A stretch of 64,000 nucleotides of DNA from Vibrio sp. CB1-14 (GCF_040412085.2 NZ_CP115921.1:1178001-1242000), one strand, 5' to 3'; counted from the first letter of the stretch, positions 46,130 through 55,461 are shown. Notes: a model not told the origin generated them from the letters alone. Made by a program: numbers and translations.

Positions 46130-46615
46130 TTACTTGAGATATTTGACGTGCGCTTCCATCTCTTCGCCAATCTGTTTGCGCATGTTCATCAGCTTGATTG
46201 CCGATTCACGAAGTTTAATATCGTCTTCGGTTTGCGGTACCCATTCTGGCACCTCGGTTGGTTTGCCATTTTCATCCACCGCCACCATGATAACGATACA
46301 GTGTGTTGTGAGACGATTTTTCAGCTCTTTGGGATCACTAGCTTGCACATCGATGGCAATGTGCATTGAGCTTCTGCCGGTGTATATCACTTTGGCACTC
46401 ACTTCTACTAAGTTGCCAACGTGGATTGGCTCAACAAAGCGAATGCCACCAGCGTAAGCGGTGATACAATACTTGCCACTCCATGCCGCGCTGCAAGCGT
46501 ACGCCGCTAAGTCAATCCATTTCATTACTGCGCCGCCATGCACTTTGCCGCCAAAGTTAACATCGCCTGGCTCGGCTAGAAAACGCAGGGTGGTCTCTCT
46601 TCTGCCACTACTCAT
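46130..46615 (-). CDS. acyl-CoA thioesterase, hotdog fold
   Basis: 161 residues. Hotdog fold of the YciA/acyl-CoA hydrolase group: RFLAEPGDVNFGGKVHGGAVMKWIDLAAYACSAAW carries the catalytic Asn/Asp and HGG motif, and ITAYAGGIRFVEPIHVGNLVEVSAKV follows. It hydrolyses acyl-CoA thioesters in the cytoplasm. Single gene with AAGGA upstream. Confidence 0.88.
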   Translation of the reverse strand: MSSGRRETTLRFLAEPGDVNFGGKVHGGAVMKWIDLAAYACSAAWSGKYCITAYAGGIRFVEPIHVGNLVEVSAKVIYTGRSSMHIAIDVQASDPKELKNRLTTHCIVIMVAVDENGKPTEVPEWVPQTEDDIKLRESAIKLMNMRKQIGEEMEAHVKYLK

Positions 46616-46713
46616 TATTTTTATTCCTTTATCTGAGCTGCTAAGTGGCTTGATTATGACAAACTTGTTAACAACACGCTATGAGTTTGAGTGTGCGAGT
46701 TTTTTGCTGTTCG

Positions 46714-47688
46714 CTATTGTTTATCGATAGTGAGTTTAGGTGCCACCGCTTCTGGCGCAGGCTGGAGCTTTTTGGTCTTAATTTGCGACAAGATAACGCC
46801 GGAAATGACCATGAGCCCGCCAATAAGGTGGAACTGGGTAATTGACTCGCCAAGCAGTACTGCAGCGAGAGCGACCGCGATGACTGGCAACAAGTTCATG
46901 AACATGGCACTGCCATCTGCGCCAATTAAGTCGATCGCTTTTACCCAAAGCAGAGGCGCGACAAAGGAGCCGAGCAATCCCGCGTAGGCAATAAGCGGCA
47001 GGGCAGAGCTGCTTGGCAAGATTTGCTCGCTAGTCAGTAATAGTGGAAATAACATGATGACGGCAAATACGCCTTGGGTGTAAATCAGCATCCAGCTAGA
47101 CAGCTGCATTTTCCAGCGTTTTAGCAGCACACAGTACGTCGCATACACAATCGCTGCGAGTACCATCAGGCCGTCCCCTTGAGAAATGTCTTGATGCAAA
47201 AAGAAGCTGAGGTCGCCTTGTCCTAGCATAAACGCAAGGCCAGCTAGCGAGATCACGCCGCCAACGATGCTCAGCTTAGAGATACGTTTGCCAAGTAACG
47301 GCACGGAAATGAACACCGCGAGCAGGGGGACTAGTGAGGTTATCAGCGCCATATTAGAGGCTGTAGTGGTTGCCGCCGCGTAGTAGCCCAACGATTGGTT
47401 AAGTACCATGCCCAGCAATGCAAGAAACGCGAGTTTGGCGCTGTTTTTGCGGATCTCTGGCCAATGGCGCTTCACTTTCGGCAAGCAGAATGGCGTCATT
47501 ACCAAGATCGCAAGCGCCCAGCGATAGAAACTCATCGCGCTCGGTTCGATCATAGAGGCGGACATCTTGTTCACAATGGCGTTGCCGCCCCATATCAACA
47601 CAGTAAAGAAGGGAAGAAGATAGACCACTGTGAACCTCATCGCGTTTTGTAAGTTGATACATAGTGTGACAGGTCGGTATAATTGCAT
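46714..47688 (-). CDS. DMT-superfamily (EamA-type) transporter
   Basis: Up to 324 residues with ten hydrophobic segments and duplicated EamA domains (PFFTVLIWGGNAIVNKMSASMIEP; GDGLMVLAAIVYATYCVLLKRW). The natural start may be the ATG at 47640 (308 residues), where the first helix begins; neither start has a clear ribosome site. It is divergent from an AraC-type regulator with only 39 bases between, which suggests direct control by it. Probable exporter of an amino acid or metabolite. Confidence 0.82.
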   Translation of the reverse strand: MQLYRPVTLCINLQNAMRFTVVYLLPFFTVLIWGGNAIVNKMSASMIEPSAMSFYRWALAILVMTPFCLPKVKRHWPEIRKNSAKLAFLALLGMVLNQSLGYYAAATTTASNMALITSLVPLLAVFISVPLLGKRISKLSIVGGVISLAGLAFMLGQGDLSFFLHQDISQGDGLMVLAAIVYATYCVLLKRWKMQLSSWMLIYTQGVFAVIMLFPLLLTSEQILPSSSALPLIAYAGLLGSFVAPLLWVKAIDLIGADGSAMFMNLLPVIAVALAAVLLGESITQFHLIGGLMVISGVILSQIKTKKLQPAPEAVAPKLTIDKQ

Positions 47689-47727
47689 GTATCTTTAAAA
47701 CGACATTGCGCGCGATAGGAAGACAAG

Positions 47728-48516
47728 TTGAAAAAACACACTAGAAATTTGCACCCCTCTTTGTCTATAGACAAGATGCCCTCCAATGTTTTCATGAACT
47801 TCGATGCGTTTTTGTCGAACACCGAAACCCGCGTTCATTGCCACCCATGGGGACAAGTTCAGCTGATTAGCGGTGGGATATTGGAAATGGAAGCGCAGGA
47901 TACGCGTTTTCTAGCACCGCCACACCTCGCCATTTGGGTTCCGGCGGGCGTGATGCATTGCAGCTACAACCGAAAACCGCTCGAATACTGCTCTCTTAAT
48001 ATTGCTCACGAGTTTACTGACGGGTTTCCAGATAAAACCAGCTTAATCAAAGTGACACCGATCGTCTCCTCGATCATTGAGGATTTTCGTCACCGTAACG
48101 TTAACGTGGCCGAATCTGAAAAAGATCAGCGCCTGATCCAAGTGCTCCTAGACCAGCTGAGCGATCAGCAAGAGCAGCATCACTTCCTACCTTCTAGTAA
48201 TAACAAATACCTCGCCCCCATTCTGGCAGCCATTGAAGAAGAGCCAACTAACGACATTAGTCTTAAGGAGTGGGCATCAAAAGTTCATACGACCGAGCGC
48301 ACGCTTGCACGTTACTGCCAAAGCGAACTCGGCATGAGTTTTACCGAGTGGCGCTTGCGAGTACGGTACTTGTTTTCAATGGATCTATTACGAAGTGGCC
48401 ATTCAGTAAAAGAAGTTGCGTTTACGCTCGGTTATAACCAAGCAAGTCCATTTATCTCGATGTTTAAGAAATATTCTGGGCAAACGCCGGAGCAGTATAA
48501 GAATAAGTTGTTGTAG
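47728..48516 (+). CDS. AraC-family regulator with cupin N-terminus
   Basis: 262 residues starting at TTG with AGGA seven bases upstream. The N-terminal half is a cupin-like sensing domain (TRVHCHPWGQVQLISGGILEMEA, APPHLAIWVPAGVMHC). The C-terminal half has two AraC helix-turn-helix motifs (DISLKEWASKVHTTERTLARYCQSELGMSFTEW and SVKEVAFTLGYNQASPFISMFKKYSGQTPEQYK). It likely controls the divergent DMT transporter in response to its substrate. Confidence 0.9.
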   Translation: MKKHTRNLHPSLSIDKMPSNVFMNFDAFLSNTETRVHCHPWGQVQLISGGILEMEAQDTRFLAPPHLAIWVPAGVMHCSYNRKPLEYCSLNIAHEFTDGFPDKTSLIKVTPIVSSIIEDFRHRNVNVAESEKDQRLIQVLLDQLSDQQEQHHFLPSSNNKYLAPILAAIEEEPTNDISLKEWASKVHTTERTLARYCQSELGMSFTEWRLRVRYLFSMDLLRSGHSVKEVAFTLGYNQASPFISMFKKYSGQTPEQYKNKLL

Positions 48517-48724
48517 GGTAATTCCTGGTGACTCAGTGTGATTGGGATATTTGACACTGCAAGATATTCTGTTGCGCTGCTATAAGCGACTCAGCTATAG
48601 CTTAATGCTACTGAATTCTCACTCACTGAGACAGCTCTCTCAAAAGGTTGAGTTAGATTAAAGACATAGCTTCGAAGTGGTGATTATTATTCGCCAGTTC
48701 TATGGTTGTGAGTAGTTTTATTGC

Positions 48725-49522
48725 ATGTTCCCCAAGCGCACTTGGCAAAATCTGATCTTCATCTTTCTCTATACGCTGCTTATTGGTTGTGTTTATCAAG
48801 TACTCACGTTTCGTCAGGAGCTGAGCAGCAGCGCTGAGCAAATTCTTAGCAAAGTTGAGTTTCAACTATCAAAGATCGAAAGAGAGTTGAGAGCCGTTTA
48901 TCAACCGACGGATTGCAGCACTGAAGCGCAAAAGGTTCTGGCTCATCATGTGTTTCGAAGCATAGGCTTACGTGGACTCGCGGTTGGAACAGTGCAAAGC
49001 GGCGATGAGGAATCTTTTATCGCTTGTAGTAATTTTGGTCAGCACAAAGCTGCGGTTACGTCGACATTTTGGGATGCTAGATACAGCCGAGATGTGGCGT
49101 TTGCCAAAATCAAGCAGATTGAGTATCGACGCGATCCCTCCTATGCCTTAGCGATTATCAAAGACAATACCATTGTCCTCGGTGCTATTAACCCGCGCAT
49201 TATTCTTGGCTGGTGGATTGAACCATTTTTCCCGGAGACCAAGGCTGTCCTGTCTTTTAGTAATGGTGAAGCGTTGTTGTCTCGTGGTATCGATATTGCC
49301 GATGGTGATGGCATTGAAATGACGACCGATTCCGAGCGCTACCCAATACAGATTCGTGTGACGCAACCTATTACTGTGCTTTGGGGTAAGCTTTTAACCT
49401 TTATCGAGCGGCTAACGCTCGGCGGAGTATTGGTATTTGGTAGCCTGTTGCTGTTTGACGTTTATCGTCGTAGCACACGCAGAGAAAACCCTGAGCAAGA
49501 CTTTGAGGTGAGTCATGATTAA
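48725..49522 (+). CDS. CSS-motif periplasmic sensor-domain protein A (no EAL domain)
   Basis: 265 residues: N-terminal membrane helix (IFIFLYTLLIGCVYQVL), periplasmic domain, second helix near residue 225 (TLGGVLVFGSLLLFDVY) and a short charged tail. The periplasmic domain has two Cys (C64 in TDCSTE, C101 in CSNFG) and the segment INPRIILGWWIEPF. This is the pattern of the CSS domain that senses redox state on E. coli c-di-GMP phosphodiesterases, but no EAL domain follows. Its end overlaps the start of the next gene by eight bases. Type A is shared with the gene at 50466. Confidence 0.7.
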   Translation: MFPKRTWQNLIFIFLYTLLIGCVYQVLTFRQELSSSAEQILSKVEFQLSKIERELRAVYQPTDCSTEAQKVLAHHVFRSIGLRGLAVGTVQSGDEESFIACSNFGQHKAAVTSTFWDARYSRDVAFAKIKQIEYRRDPSYALAIIKDNTIVLGAINPRIILGWWIEPFFPETKAVLSFSNGEALLSRGIDIADGDGIEMTTDSERYPIQIRVTQPITVLWGKLLTFIERLTLGGVLVFGSLLLFDVYRRSTRRENPEQDFEVSHD

Positions 49523-50246
49523 GTGGCTGGTGGTGATGTCGCTATCGGCATTGGTGAGCCTAGTTGGTGCCTATTTCAGAATTACACATGAATTGGAGAC
49601 GAGTGCGATCGGCGCAACAGCAAGGGTGGATAGGGAGATAAAGAGTATTCTCAATGTTATCGACATGCTGCCAAGCGATCCCAATTGTGGTGATGAAGTG
49701 AAGCGAGAGTACGCCAATATTGCACATGAAAACGAGCGTATTCGTGCGGTGGGTTATATCTATGACACGGGCGAACAATGGCATGTTTGTAGCATGCTCG
49801 GGCGCCAACTTTCTAAGCTTAATTACTGGCAAGGCAGCAAAAAAGAGGGGGTGTTTATTGGACACTCATTGTTGACAGTACACTTCCCAGAAACTTCGTT
49901 TGTTGTATCCAAAGATAAAGGGAAGCAGAAAGCCTTCGCTTACGTCAATCCAAGAAGAGTGCTTGGTTACTGGATTGAACCAAGCCTTCATTATGCAAAT
50001 TACAGCCTGACGTTGGACTCGGACTGCGTGCCTTTTTACACACGTTCACCTTTGAGAATGCAAAGCATGTTGCTACAAACGGCGCATTCTAAGCACCATC
50101 CTTATTCCATTCAAGCGACGGCTTCGTTTGTCGATGTGTTGAAACGTAGTGGGATTTATTGGTTGCGCGTGATGTGTATAGTGGGTTTGGTTTGGATCAG
50201 TTATCGGCTGCTTAAAGGCTCTCTTCTTCAAGTGGTTGAAAAATAG
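49515..50246 (+). CDS. CSS-motif periplasmic sensor-domain protein B (no EAL domain)
   Basis: 243 residues: N-terminal helix (LVVMSLSALVSLVGAYF), periplasmic CSS-like domain with C58 (PNCGDE) and C92 (VCSMLG), the block EGVFIGHSLLTVHFPETSFVVS and YVNPRRVLGYWIEPS, then a C-terminal helix (IYWLRVMCIVGLVWISYRLL). No catalytic domain. It overlaps gene A, implying coupled translation and possibly a heteromeric complex. It pairs in sequence with the gene at 51245. Confidence 0.7.
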   Translation: MIKWLVVMSLSALVSLVGAYFRITHELETSAIGATARVDREIKSILNVIDMLPSDPNCGDEVKREYANIAHENERIRAVGYIYDTGEQWHVCSMLGRQLSKLNYWQGSKKEGVFIGHSLLTVHFPETSFVVSKDKGKQKAFAYVNPRRVLGYWIEPSLHYANYSLTLDSDCVPFYTRSPLRMQSMLLQTAHSKHHPYSIQATASFVDVLKRSGIYWLRVMCIVGLVWISYRLLKGSLLQVVEK

Positions 50247-50465
50247 CGAGTGCCATGTCGTATAAATACTTAGACTAAATGAGAATATTCCGTGATGGTT
50301 GTTTTACGTAATATTTATACAGTGTATATGTGGTTTTTATTTCATTTTAATTTTGAATGACGTCTCGCAATATATATAAACAATGTTTAGAAATTTGAGG
50401 TGGGATAAGGTTCGTATAAATTTGATGCTGTATAACAGTGAGGAAATTCAGCGCAAATTTATTCA

Positions 50466-51248
50466 ATGCAATTAAAACAGTCCTTCACCAATATTTTCTA
50501 TATTTTTCTCTACACGCTGCTGATTGGCTGTGTGTATCAGTTCTTTACGTTTCGCGAACAGGCTCATCAAGAAGCACAGCAAGTGCTAAGTGGTGTCGAG
50601 CGTCAGCTTACCCAAATCCAGTCAGAGCTGCATGTATTGTCTAACTATCTGTTTCCTTTAGCAGAGTGCGATAAATCGATGCAGACAGAGCTTGGTCATA
50701 CGGTTTTTCGCAGCGTTTCAATGCGCGGCCTTTTTGTTGGTACCAAGCAACCAGATCTTTATCAATTTTGCAGCAACCTAGGACCTACGAATCAGCCGCT
50801 GGATAATTCGTTTTGGAATGAAGCTCGAAAAGGGGATATTGGCTTTGCCAAGTTGCGCTCACCCACTCATGACGGTAATACTTCTTACGCGCTAGCACTT
50901 TATCGAGATGATAACGTCGCTATTGCAACGATTAACCCCACGGCGATATTGGGATGGTGGGTACAAGAAGCGCCTCAGGAAACTCATCGGATCCTTCACT
51001 TCTCAAACGACGAAACGCCACTTTTGCAGAAAAATAGCGCTTCATTTGGGGATTACAAAGCCACCAAAGAGTCGCTATTGTTTCCTATTTCGATTTCACT
51101 CTATAAAGATACTGCTCTATACAGGCAAGGAATCGTCACCTTTATCGTAAGGTTGTTGGTGGTGTTCGGAATGGTAGTGGGTGCCATTGCAATGATTGGC
51201 TTTCGTAAAAAGCAGGTGCAGCCTGAGAAGGTGCAGGAGCAAAAATGA
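50466..51248 (+). CDS. CSS-motif periplasmic sensor-domain protein A' (no EAL domain)
   Basis: 260 residues, paralogue of the gene at 48725: first helix FYIFLYTLLIGCVYQFF is nearly identical to that of A, then C68 (AECDKS), C102 (FCSNLG), TINPTAILGWWVQE and a C-terminal helix (LLVVFGMVVGAIAMIGF) with a basic tail. It overlaps the following gene by four bases (ATGA). Weak ribosome site before the ATG at 50466. Confidence 0.7.
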   Translation: MQLKQSFTNIFYIFLYTLLIGCVYQFFTFREQAHQEAQQVLSGVERQLTQIQSELHVLSNYLFPLAECDKSMQTELGHTVFRSVSMRGLFVGTKQPDLYQFCSNLGPTNQPLDNSFWNEARKGDIGFAKLRSPTHDGNTSYALALYRDDNVAIATINPTAILGWWVQEAPQETHRILHFSNDETPLLQKNSASFGDYKATKESLLFPISISLYKDTALYRQGIVTFIVRLLVVFGMVVGAIAMIGFRKKQVQPEKVQEQK

Positions 51249-52030
51249 GAGTTGTCATCTATTCACTGTTGCTAACGGTACTGCTCAGTGTTTTGAGTTA
51301 TATCTTTGCAACCGCCACCATTAAACAAGACATCGCCAACGAACTTGAGGCCAGTTTGACAAGCATCGATAGTAGGATTGAATCGACGCTGAATTTGGTG
51401 GTGTCTCTACCCAAGCATGAAGGGTGCGAATCAGAACATCGCCGATTCTACAATCGAAAGGCGTATATCGAAGAGGAAGTTCGAGCGCTCGGCTATGTAA
51501 GAAACCACACAACGGGCTGGTATGCGTGCAGCTTGTTTGGAGAAGTGTCATCAAACAAAAGCTATTGGGCTGGCAATACCAGTGAACAAGGTGTGTTTAT
51601 TGGTTGGTCTCTGCTTACGACATACTTCCCGGAGCCATCGTTTGTTGTTGCTCAGCAGGTAGGAGAAACCGAGTATTTTGCTTATATAAATCCGCGCAGA
51701 ATGTTGGGACACTGGTTAGAGAGCCCGCTTCGCGATTACTTTTATCAGGTGTATTTATTGGGAGAGTCACTGCCGCGTTATTCAAGTGAACACGTCAATA
51801 TCGATAACAGTTTTTGGTCTACTTTTGTTCTTAGCCATCGTGTTGTATCGCCACAATACCCTTATGAGTTAAAGGTATCGGTATCACGCAGTGCAGTATT
51901 GCTGAGAACGGCGACCTATACGTTAAGAATGCTATTGGCCTTTGGCGTCATTTGGTGGCTTCTCATCGTTGTAAGACGAGCATTAAAGCCCGTTGTCCAA
52001 CACCATTCTAGCTATGCTAACGACGATTGA
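51245..52030 (+). CDS. CSS-motif periplasmic sensor-domain protein B' (no EAL domain)
   Basis: 261 residues, paralogue of the gene at 49515: helix (IYSLLLTVLLSVLSYIF), C61 (EGCESE), C95 (ACSLFG), the shared block QGVFIGWSLLTTYFPEPSFVVA, YINPRRMLGHWLES and a C-terminal helix (LRMLLAFGVIWWLLIVV). Overlaps A' by four bases. Its 3' end overlaps the convergent LacI-type gene by 14 bases. Confidence 0.7.
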   Translation: MRVVIYSLLLTVLLSVLSYIFATATIKQDIANELEASLTSIDSRIESTLNLVVSLPKHEGCESEHRRFYNRKAYIEEEVRALGYVRNHTTGWYACSLFGEVSSNKSYWAGNTSEQGVFIGWSLLTTYFPEPSFVVAQQVGETEYFAYINPRRMLGHWLESPLRDYFYQVYLLGESLPRYSSEHVNIDNSFWSTFVLSHRVVSPQYPYELKVSVSRSAVLLRTATYTLRMLLAFGVIWWLLIVVRRALKPVVQHHSSYANDD

Positions 52031-52973
52031 TAACCGATTCACGAGTGACGAGTCGGCCAGTAATTAGAGGCTTGTGCGACATCGGTTTGTCTTCCAGAAT
52101 TGCGTCTAACTTCTCCATAGCCATATCGACGATCTGCTGTGAAGGGTAGCTGATGCAGGTGAGGGGAGGATTGAGCTGGCTTGCCAATTGTGAATCTTCC
52201 AGTGACACGATCGAAACTTCTTGAGGTGTCGCCAAATTGAAATCTCTGAACAGGTTCATTGCTACAGCAGCTTGGCTGTCACGCATCACTACTAAGGCCG
52301 TAAACGGGTGGTAGCTGTTTAATAGCGACATAATTGCTTGCTCATTGTTGCCATTTGCTGTCACGATAAGCTGTCTGTTGACTGGCATTGCCGAGTTTTG
52401 TAGCGATGTTTTATAGCCTTCGAGCACTTGTGTCGATGCGTAACTTTCATCGTCTACTACAATGGCTATGCTTGCGTGACCTTTGCTCGATAAGAAGCGG
52501 CACGCACTCTCTGCTGCAAATTTGTAATCGTATCCGATAGCATGCTCAGCGCTCGCTAAACTATCGATGGCAATGACGTTGTCGTTAGCTAAGGATTGAA
52601 TCGTGCCACCGAGTGAGATGATGGCGTCACAGTGTCTTTGATTAAGTTCTTCCACCATACGAACTTGCTCGTCTGCGGTTTCTGCAAATTGAACCAGCAT
52701 GTGTTTGCCTTTCGCTTTCAGTGATTTTGCAAGCAGAGGTAGGTAAGTAGACACTTGTCCAGCGTCGCTAGAGGAAAGGATAACGCCAATATAATCGGAG
52801 CGTTGATTTGCCAGTGTTTGTGCAGCGGCATTTGGGCGGTAGTTAAGTTCTTCGGCGGCGCGTAATACAGCCTCACGACTCTCTGGCTTAACACCACGGC
52901 TGCCGCTCATCACGCGAGAAACGGTCGCTTTCGATACGTTTGCTAGCAGAGAGACATCGGTGATAGTAGCCAT
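52017..52973 (-). CDS. LacI-family regulator of beta-glucoside genes
   Basis: 318 residues: LacI helix-turn-helix ATITDVSLLANVSKATVSRVMSGSRGVKPESREAVLRAAEELNYRPNA at the N-terminus, hinge, then periplasmic-binding-like sugar domain. Resembles AscG-type regulators. LacI-type palindromes with GGAAAC/GTTTCC cores lie just upstream (53011-53027), before the EIIB gene (55462-55497) and before the second EIIC gene (55710-55729), so autoregulation and control of the PTS genes are likely. AAGG lies nine bases before the ATG. Confidence 0.9.
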   Translation of the reverse strand: MATITDVSLLANVSKATVSRVMSGSRGVKPESREAVLRAAEELNYRPNAAAQTLANQRSDYIGVILSSSDAGQVSTYLPLLAKSLKAKGKHMLVQFAETADEQVRMVEELNQRHCDAIISLGGTIQSLANDNVIAIDSLASAEHAIGYDYKFAAESACRFLSSKGHASIAIVVDDESYASTQVLEGYKTSLQNSAMPVNRQLIVTANGNNEQAIMSLLNSYHPFTALVVMRDSQAAVAMNLFRDFNLATPQEVSIVSLEDSQLASQLNPPLTCISYPSQQIVDMAMEKLDAILEDKPMSHKPLITGRLVTRESVINRR

Positions 52974-53010
52974 GACAACAACCTTAATAGATTCATAGAG
53001 TTTCTAGAAC

Positions 53011-53027
53011 TGGGAAACCGTTTCCCA
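53011..53027. promoter_or_regulatory. LacI-type operator upstream of the regulator gene
   Basis: TGGGAAACCGTTTCCCA, a perfect palindrome with odd centre, 38 bases before the regulator ATG. Confidence 0.7.
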
Positions 53028-53091
53028 AGATTTCCGTTATTGTACTCTTTCAGAGGTAGTGATCCAAGTCTGATGAGAGGATATAAGGTGA

Positions 53092-53146
53092 GAAAAAAAG
53101 CAGCTCAGCGTAAGGAGCACGACTGGGCTTTTACGACTAAGCTGCT
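53092..53146 (-). terminator. terminator of the PTS operon
   Basis: AGCAGCTTAG pairs with CTGAGCTGCT (one mismatch), long loop, then seven T on the minus strand, downstream of the EIIA gene. Confidence 0.7.
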
Positions 53147-53244
53147 ACGACCAAAGATATTGAAAACGCTCCTATAAGACGCTTTCATGCCTGACTCGCC
53201 CCGTGAATGGTCGAAAAAACTGAAAAAAGTAAAGTGAGACCGAA

Positions 53245-53562
53245 TTACTTAGCGGTACGCTTGTGTAGTTCAATCATTTCCGCGACTAACTCTTTCGCAA
53301 GCATGGAAGTCATTAGGTGATCTTGTGCGTGAACCATCACTAGCGTCATCTTCATTTTGCCCGTGCCTTCGTCGGCTTCAATAAGCTGGGTCTGAACTAA
53401 GTGAGCTTGGTTTGCAAACTCTTGCGCTTCTTTCATCAAGCCTTCAGCCTCTTCAAACTCGCCGTTTTTAGCATGGCGAAGTGCTTCATAACACAGGCTG
53501 CGAGACTGACCCGCATTGATGATGATGCCCATCACTTGTTCTTCTAGATCCATAGTTTCCAT
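53245..53562 (-). CDS. PTS lactose/cellobiose-family EIIA
   Basis: 105 residues, all helical. Phosphohistidine H78 in MVHAQDHLM; the C-terminal part and AGQSRSLCYEALRHAKNGEFEEAEGLM match ChbA/LacF-type EIIA. It passes phosphate from HPr to EIIB. Third gene of EIIB-EIIC-EIIA; AGAGG is eight bases upstream. Confidence 0.92.
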   Translation of the reverse strand: METMDLEEQVMGIIINAGQSRSLCYEALRHAKNGEFEEAEGLMKEAQEFANQAHLVQTQLIEADEGTGKMKMTLVMVHAQDHLMTSMLAKELVAEMIELHKRTAK

Positions 53563-53612
53563 TTTGCTTACCTCTTAAATTCTTAAATGGAGCCTACCGA
53601 AAGGTAGACAGT

Positions 53613-53658
53613 GTCGCCCCACGCTCAACCCCAATTAAGACTAGGGGGCGACTTTTTT
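53613..53658 (+). terminator. hairpin between EIIC and EIIA with T run on the plus strand
   Basis: GTCGCCCC (53613-53620) pairs with GGGGCGAC (53645-53652), loop 24 bases. Six T follow on the plus strand only, so it looks like a terminator for antisense transcription, or an mRNA-stability hairpin on the operon strand. Confidence 0.5.
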
Positions 53659-53700
53659 ATTATTTGTTTCAACAGTGTCTGATAGCTCAGAACTGGATGA

Positions 53701-55029
53701 TTATGCTGTTACTGGCTGACCTGCCGCTTCCTGTTGCTTTTTCTCGTCCGCTGCTTCTTGCTCAAGAAGTTGTTTCTCATAAGCTTTTAGGAATGGTAGG
53801 TACATCATTGCTGACATAGCCATACAGATGAAGCACATGATGACAGGACTGAATGCCCAGTTAGCTGCCCACGATGCACCGATAGGTCCTGGTGTTGTCC
53901 AAGGCGTTAGAGAAACCACACGCTCAACTAGACCCCAGTCAAGAGCAAACCAACCTAGAGTCGCGTTCACCATTGGTACCAAGATGAATGGCAGGAAGAA
54001 CACAGGGTTCATGATGATTGGCGCACCAAATAGAATTGGCTCGTTGATGTTAAATAGGCCTGGTACGGTACCCATCTTACCAATGGTACGCAGGTGAACG
54101 GCTTTACTACGAAGTAGTAGGAACGCAAGTGGAAGTGTTGAACCTACGCCACCAATAAGTAGGTAGTGATCCCAGAAACCTTGAACGAAGATGTGCGGAA
54201 TGGCTTCACCTGCTGCCATTGCTGCTTGGTTAACTGATAGGTTCGCCATCCAGAATGGGTTCATGATACCTGTCACGATTAGTGCGCCATGGATACCAGC
54301 AAACCAAAGAATCTGACAAACGAGTACCGCTAGTAGAACTGCTGGTAGGGTGTCAGAGGCAGAAACAAGCGGCTGAACGAGAGCCATGATTGCTTCTGGG
54401 ATGATCATGCCAGTTTGCGCTTCGATGAACAGGTTCAGAGGGTGAAGCGTGATGATGATTGCCAGCACAGGGATCAGGATTTCAAATGAACGCGCAACAC
54501 CTGTTGGTACTTCAGGTGGAAGTTTAATAGTGATGTTGTTGCGCTTCAGGAATGCGTAAACTTCAGTAGAGTACAACGCCGTCATGATCGCCGTGAAGAT
54601 ACCCTGACCAGAGAAGTATTGCATTGACAGCATGCCGTCTTGAACTGGCGCTGCAACAAGCAAGAAGCTCATTAGTGATAGCAAACCTGTCGTAACAGGA
54701 TCAAGATCGTGATGGCGAGCCAAGCTTGACGCTATCCCCACCGATATGAATATGGTCATGATCCCCATACTCAAGTTGAATGGCAGTATAAGCTGCTCAC
54801 GATATGTCTCAGAAAAATCTAGCCATGCGCGTGCAAATCCCCAAGTTGTTTCCGCAGAAAACGGAGGGAAGATAAACACCAGCATGAAAGAACCAACAAT
54901 CATAAAAGGTAGTGCAGCAATGAAGCCGTCACGTATAGAAGTGATGTATTTTTGTTGACCAATTTTACCAGCAATAGGGGTGACCTTTTGCTCGATAACA
55001 TTGACCATTTTGTCGTACATAGCGCCCAT
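53701..55029 (-). CDS. PTS cellobiose/chitobiose-family EIIC
   Basis: 442-residue permease with about ten helices. Family motifs: PFMIVGSFMLVFIFPPF, IHGALIVTGIMNPFWMANL, VGSTLPLAFLLLRSK, PGLFNINEPILFGAPIIMNP. It carries beta-glucoside or chitobiose-type sugars across the inner membrane during phosphorylation. The C-terminal tail is Glu/Gln/Ala-rich. Second gene of the operon; 80 bases after EIIB. Confidence 0.93.
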   Translation of the reverse strand: MGAMYDKMVNVIEQKVTPIAGKIGQQKYITSIRDGFIAALPFMIVGSFMLVFIFPPFSAETTWGFARAWLDFSETYREQLILPFNLSMGIMTIFISVGIASSLARHHDLDPVTTGLLSLMSFLLVAAPVQDGMLSMQYFSGQGIFTAIMTALYSTEVYAFLKRNNITIKLPPEVPTGVARSFEILIPVLAIIITLHPLNLFIEAQTGMIIPEAIMALVQPLVSASDTLPAVLLAVLVCQILWFAGIHGALIVTGIMNPFWMANLSVNQAAMAAGEAIPHIFVQGFWDHYLLIGGVGSTLPLAFLLLRSKAVHLRTIGKMGTVPGLFNINEPILFGAPIIMNPVFFLPFILVPMVNATLGWFALDWGLVERVVSLTPWTTPGPIGASWAANWAFSPVIMCFICMAMSAMMYLPFLKAYEKQLLEQEAADEKKQQEAAGQPVTA

Positions 55030-55110
55030 GTCGTTACTCTCGTTAAGATAAAAGTTAAGAAACGCTCGGCGTCGAAAATTGACTAAGGGGGGACGCCGAG
55101 CAAAAACAGG

Positions 55111-55416
55111 TTAGCCGATAAGTTCTAGTGCAAAATCAAGCACTTTATCGCCTTTCTGCATGCCGTAATCCATCATGTTGATTGGCTCAACTTTGATGCC
55201 GTGAGCATCTGCTTTCTTTTGGAAATCCGCTTGCATGTATTTCACTTGAGGACCAAGAAGAACAACCTCGTAGTTACCTACTTGAACGTCGAACTCACTT
55301 GCGCCAAATGCTTTGATTTGAGCCTCGATACCGCGTTCTTGCGCAGACGCTTCCATTTTCTTAACCAGTAGAGAGGTAGACATACCAGCAGAGCAGCAAA
55401 GCATAATTTTTTTCAT
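55111..55416 (-). CDS. PTS cellobiose-family EIIB
   Basis: 101 residues. Phosphocysteine C8 in LCCSAGMSTSLLVKKM, as in ChbB/CelA. LLGPQVKYMQADFQKKA is the family's second block. GGAG is eight bases before the ATG. First gene of the operon, behind the 36-bp palindrome. Confidence 0.93.
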   Translation of the reverse strand: MKKIMLCCSAGMSTSLLVKKMEASAQERGIEAQIKAFGASEFDVQVGNYEVVLLGPQVKYMQADFQKKADAHGIKVEPINMMDYGMQKGDKVLDFALELIG

Positions 55417-55461
55417 TTTTTCTTCTCCAGAATCTCGAATTCCTAATCAATATGCCCTTAA

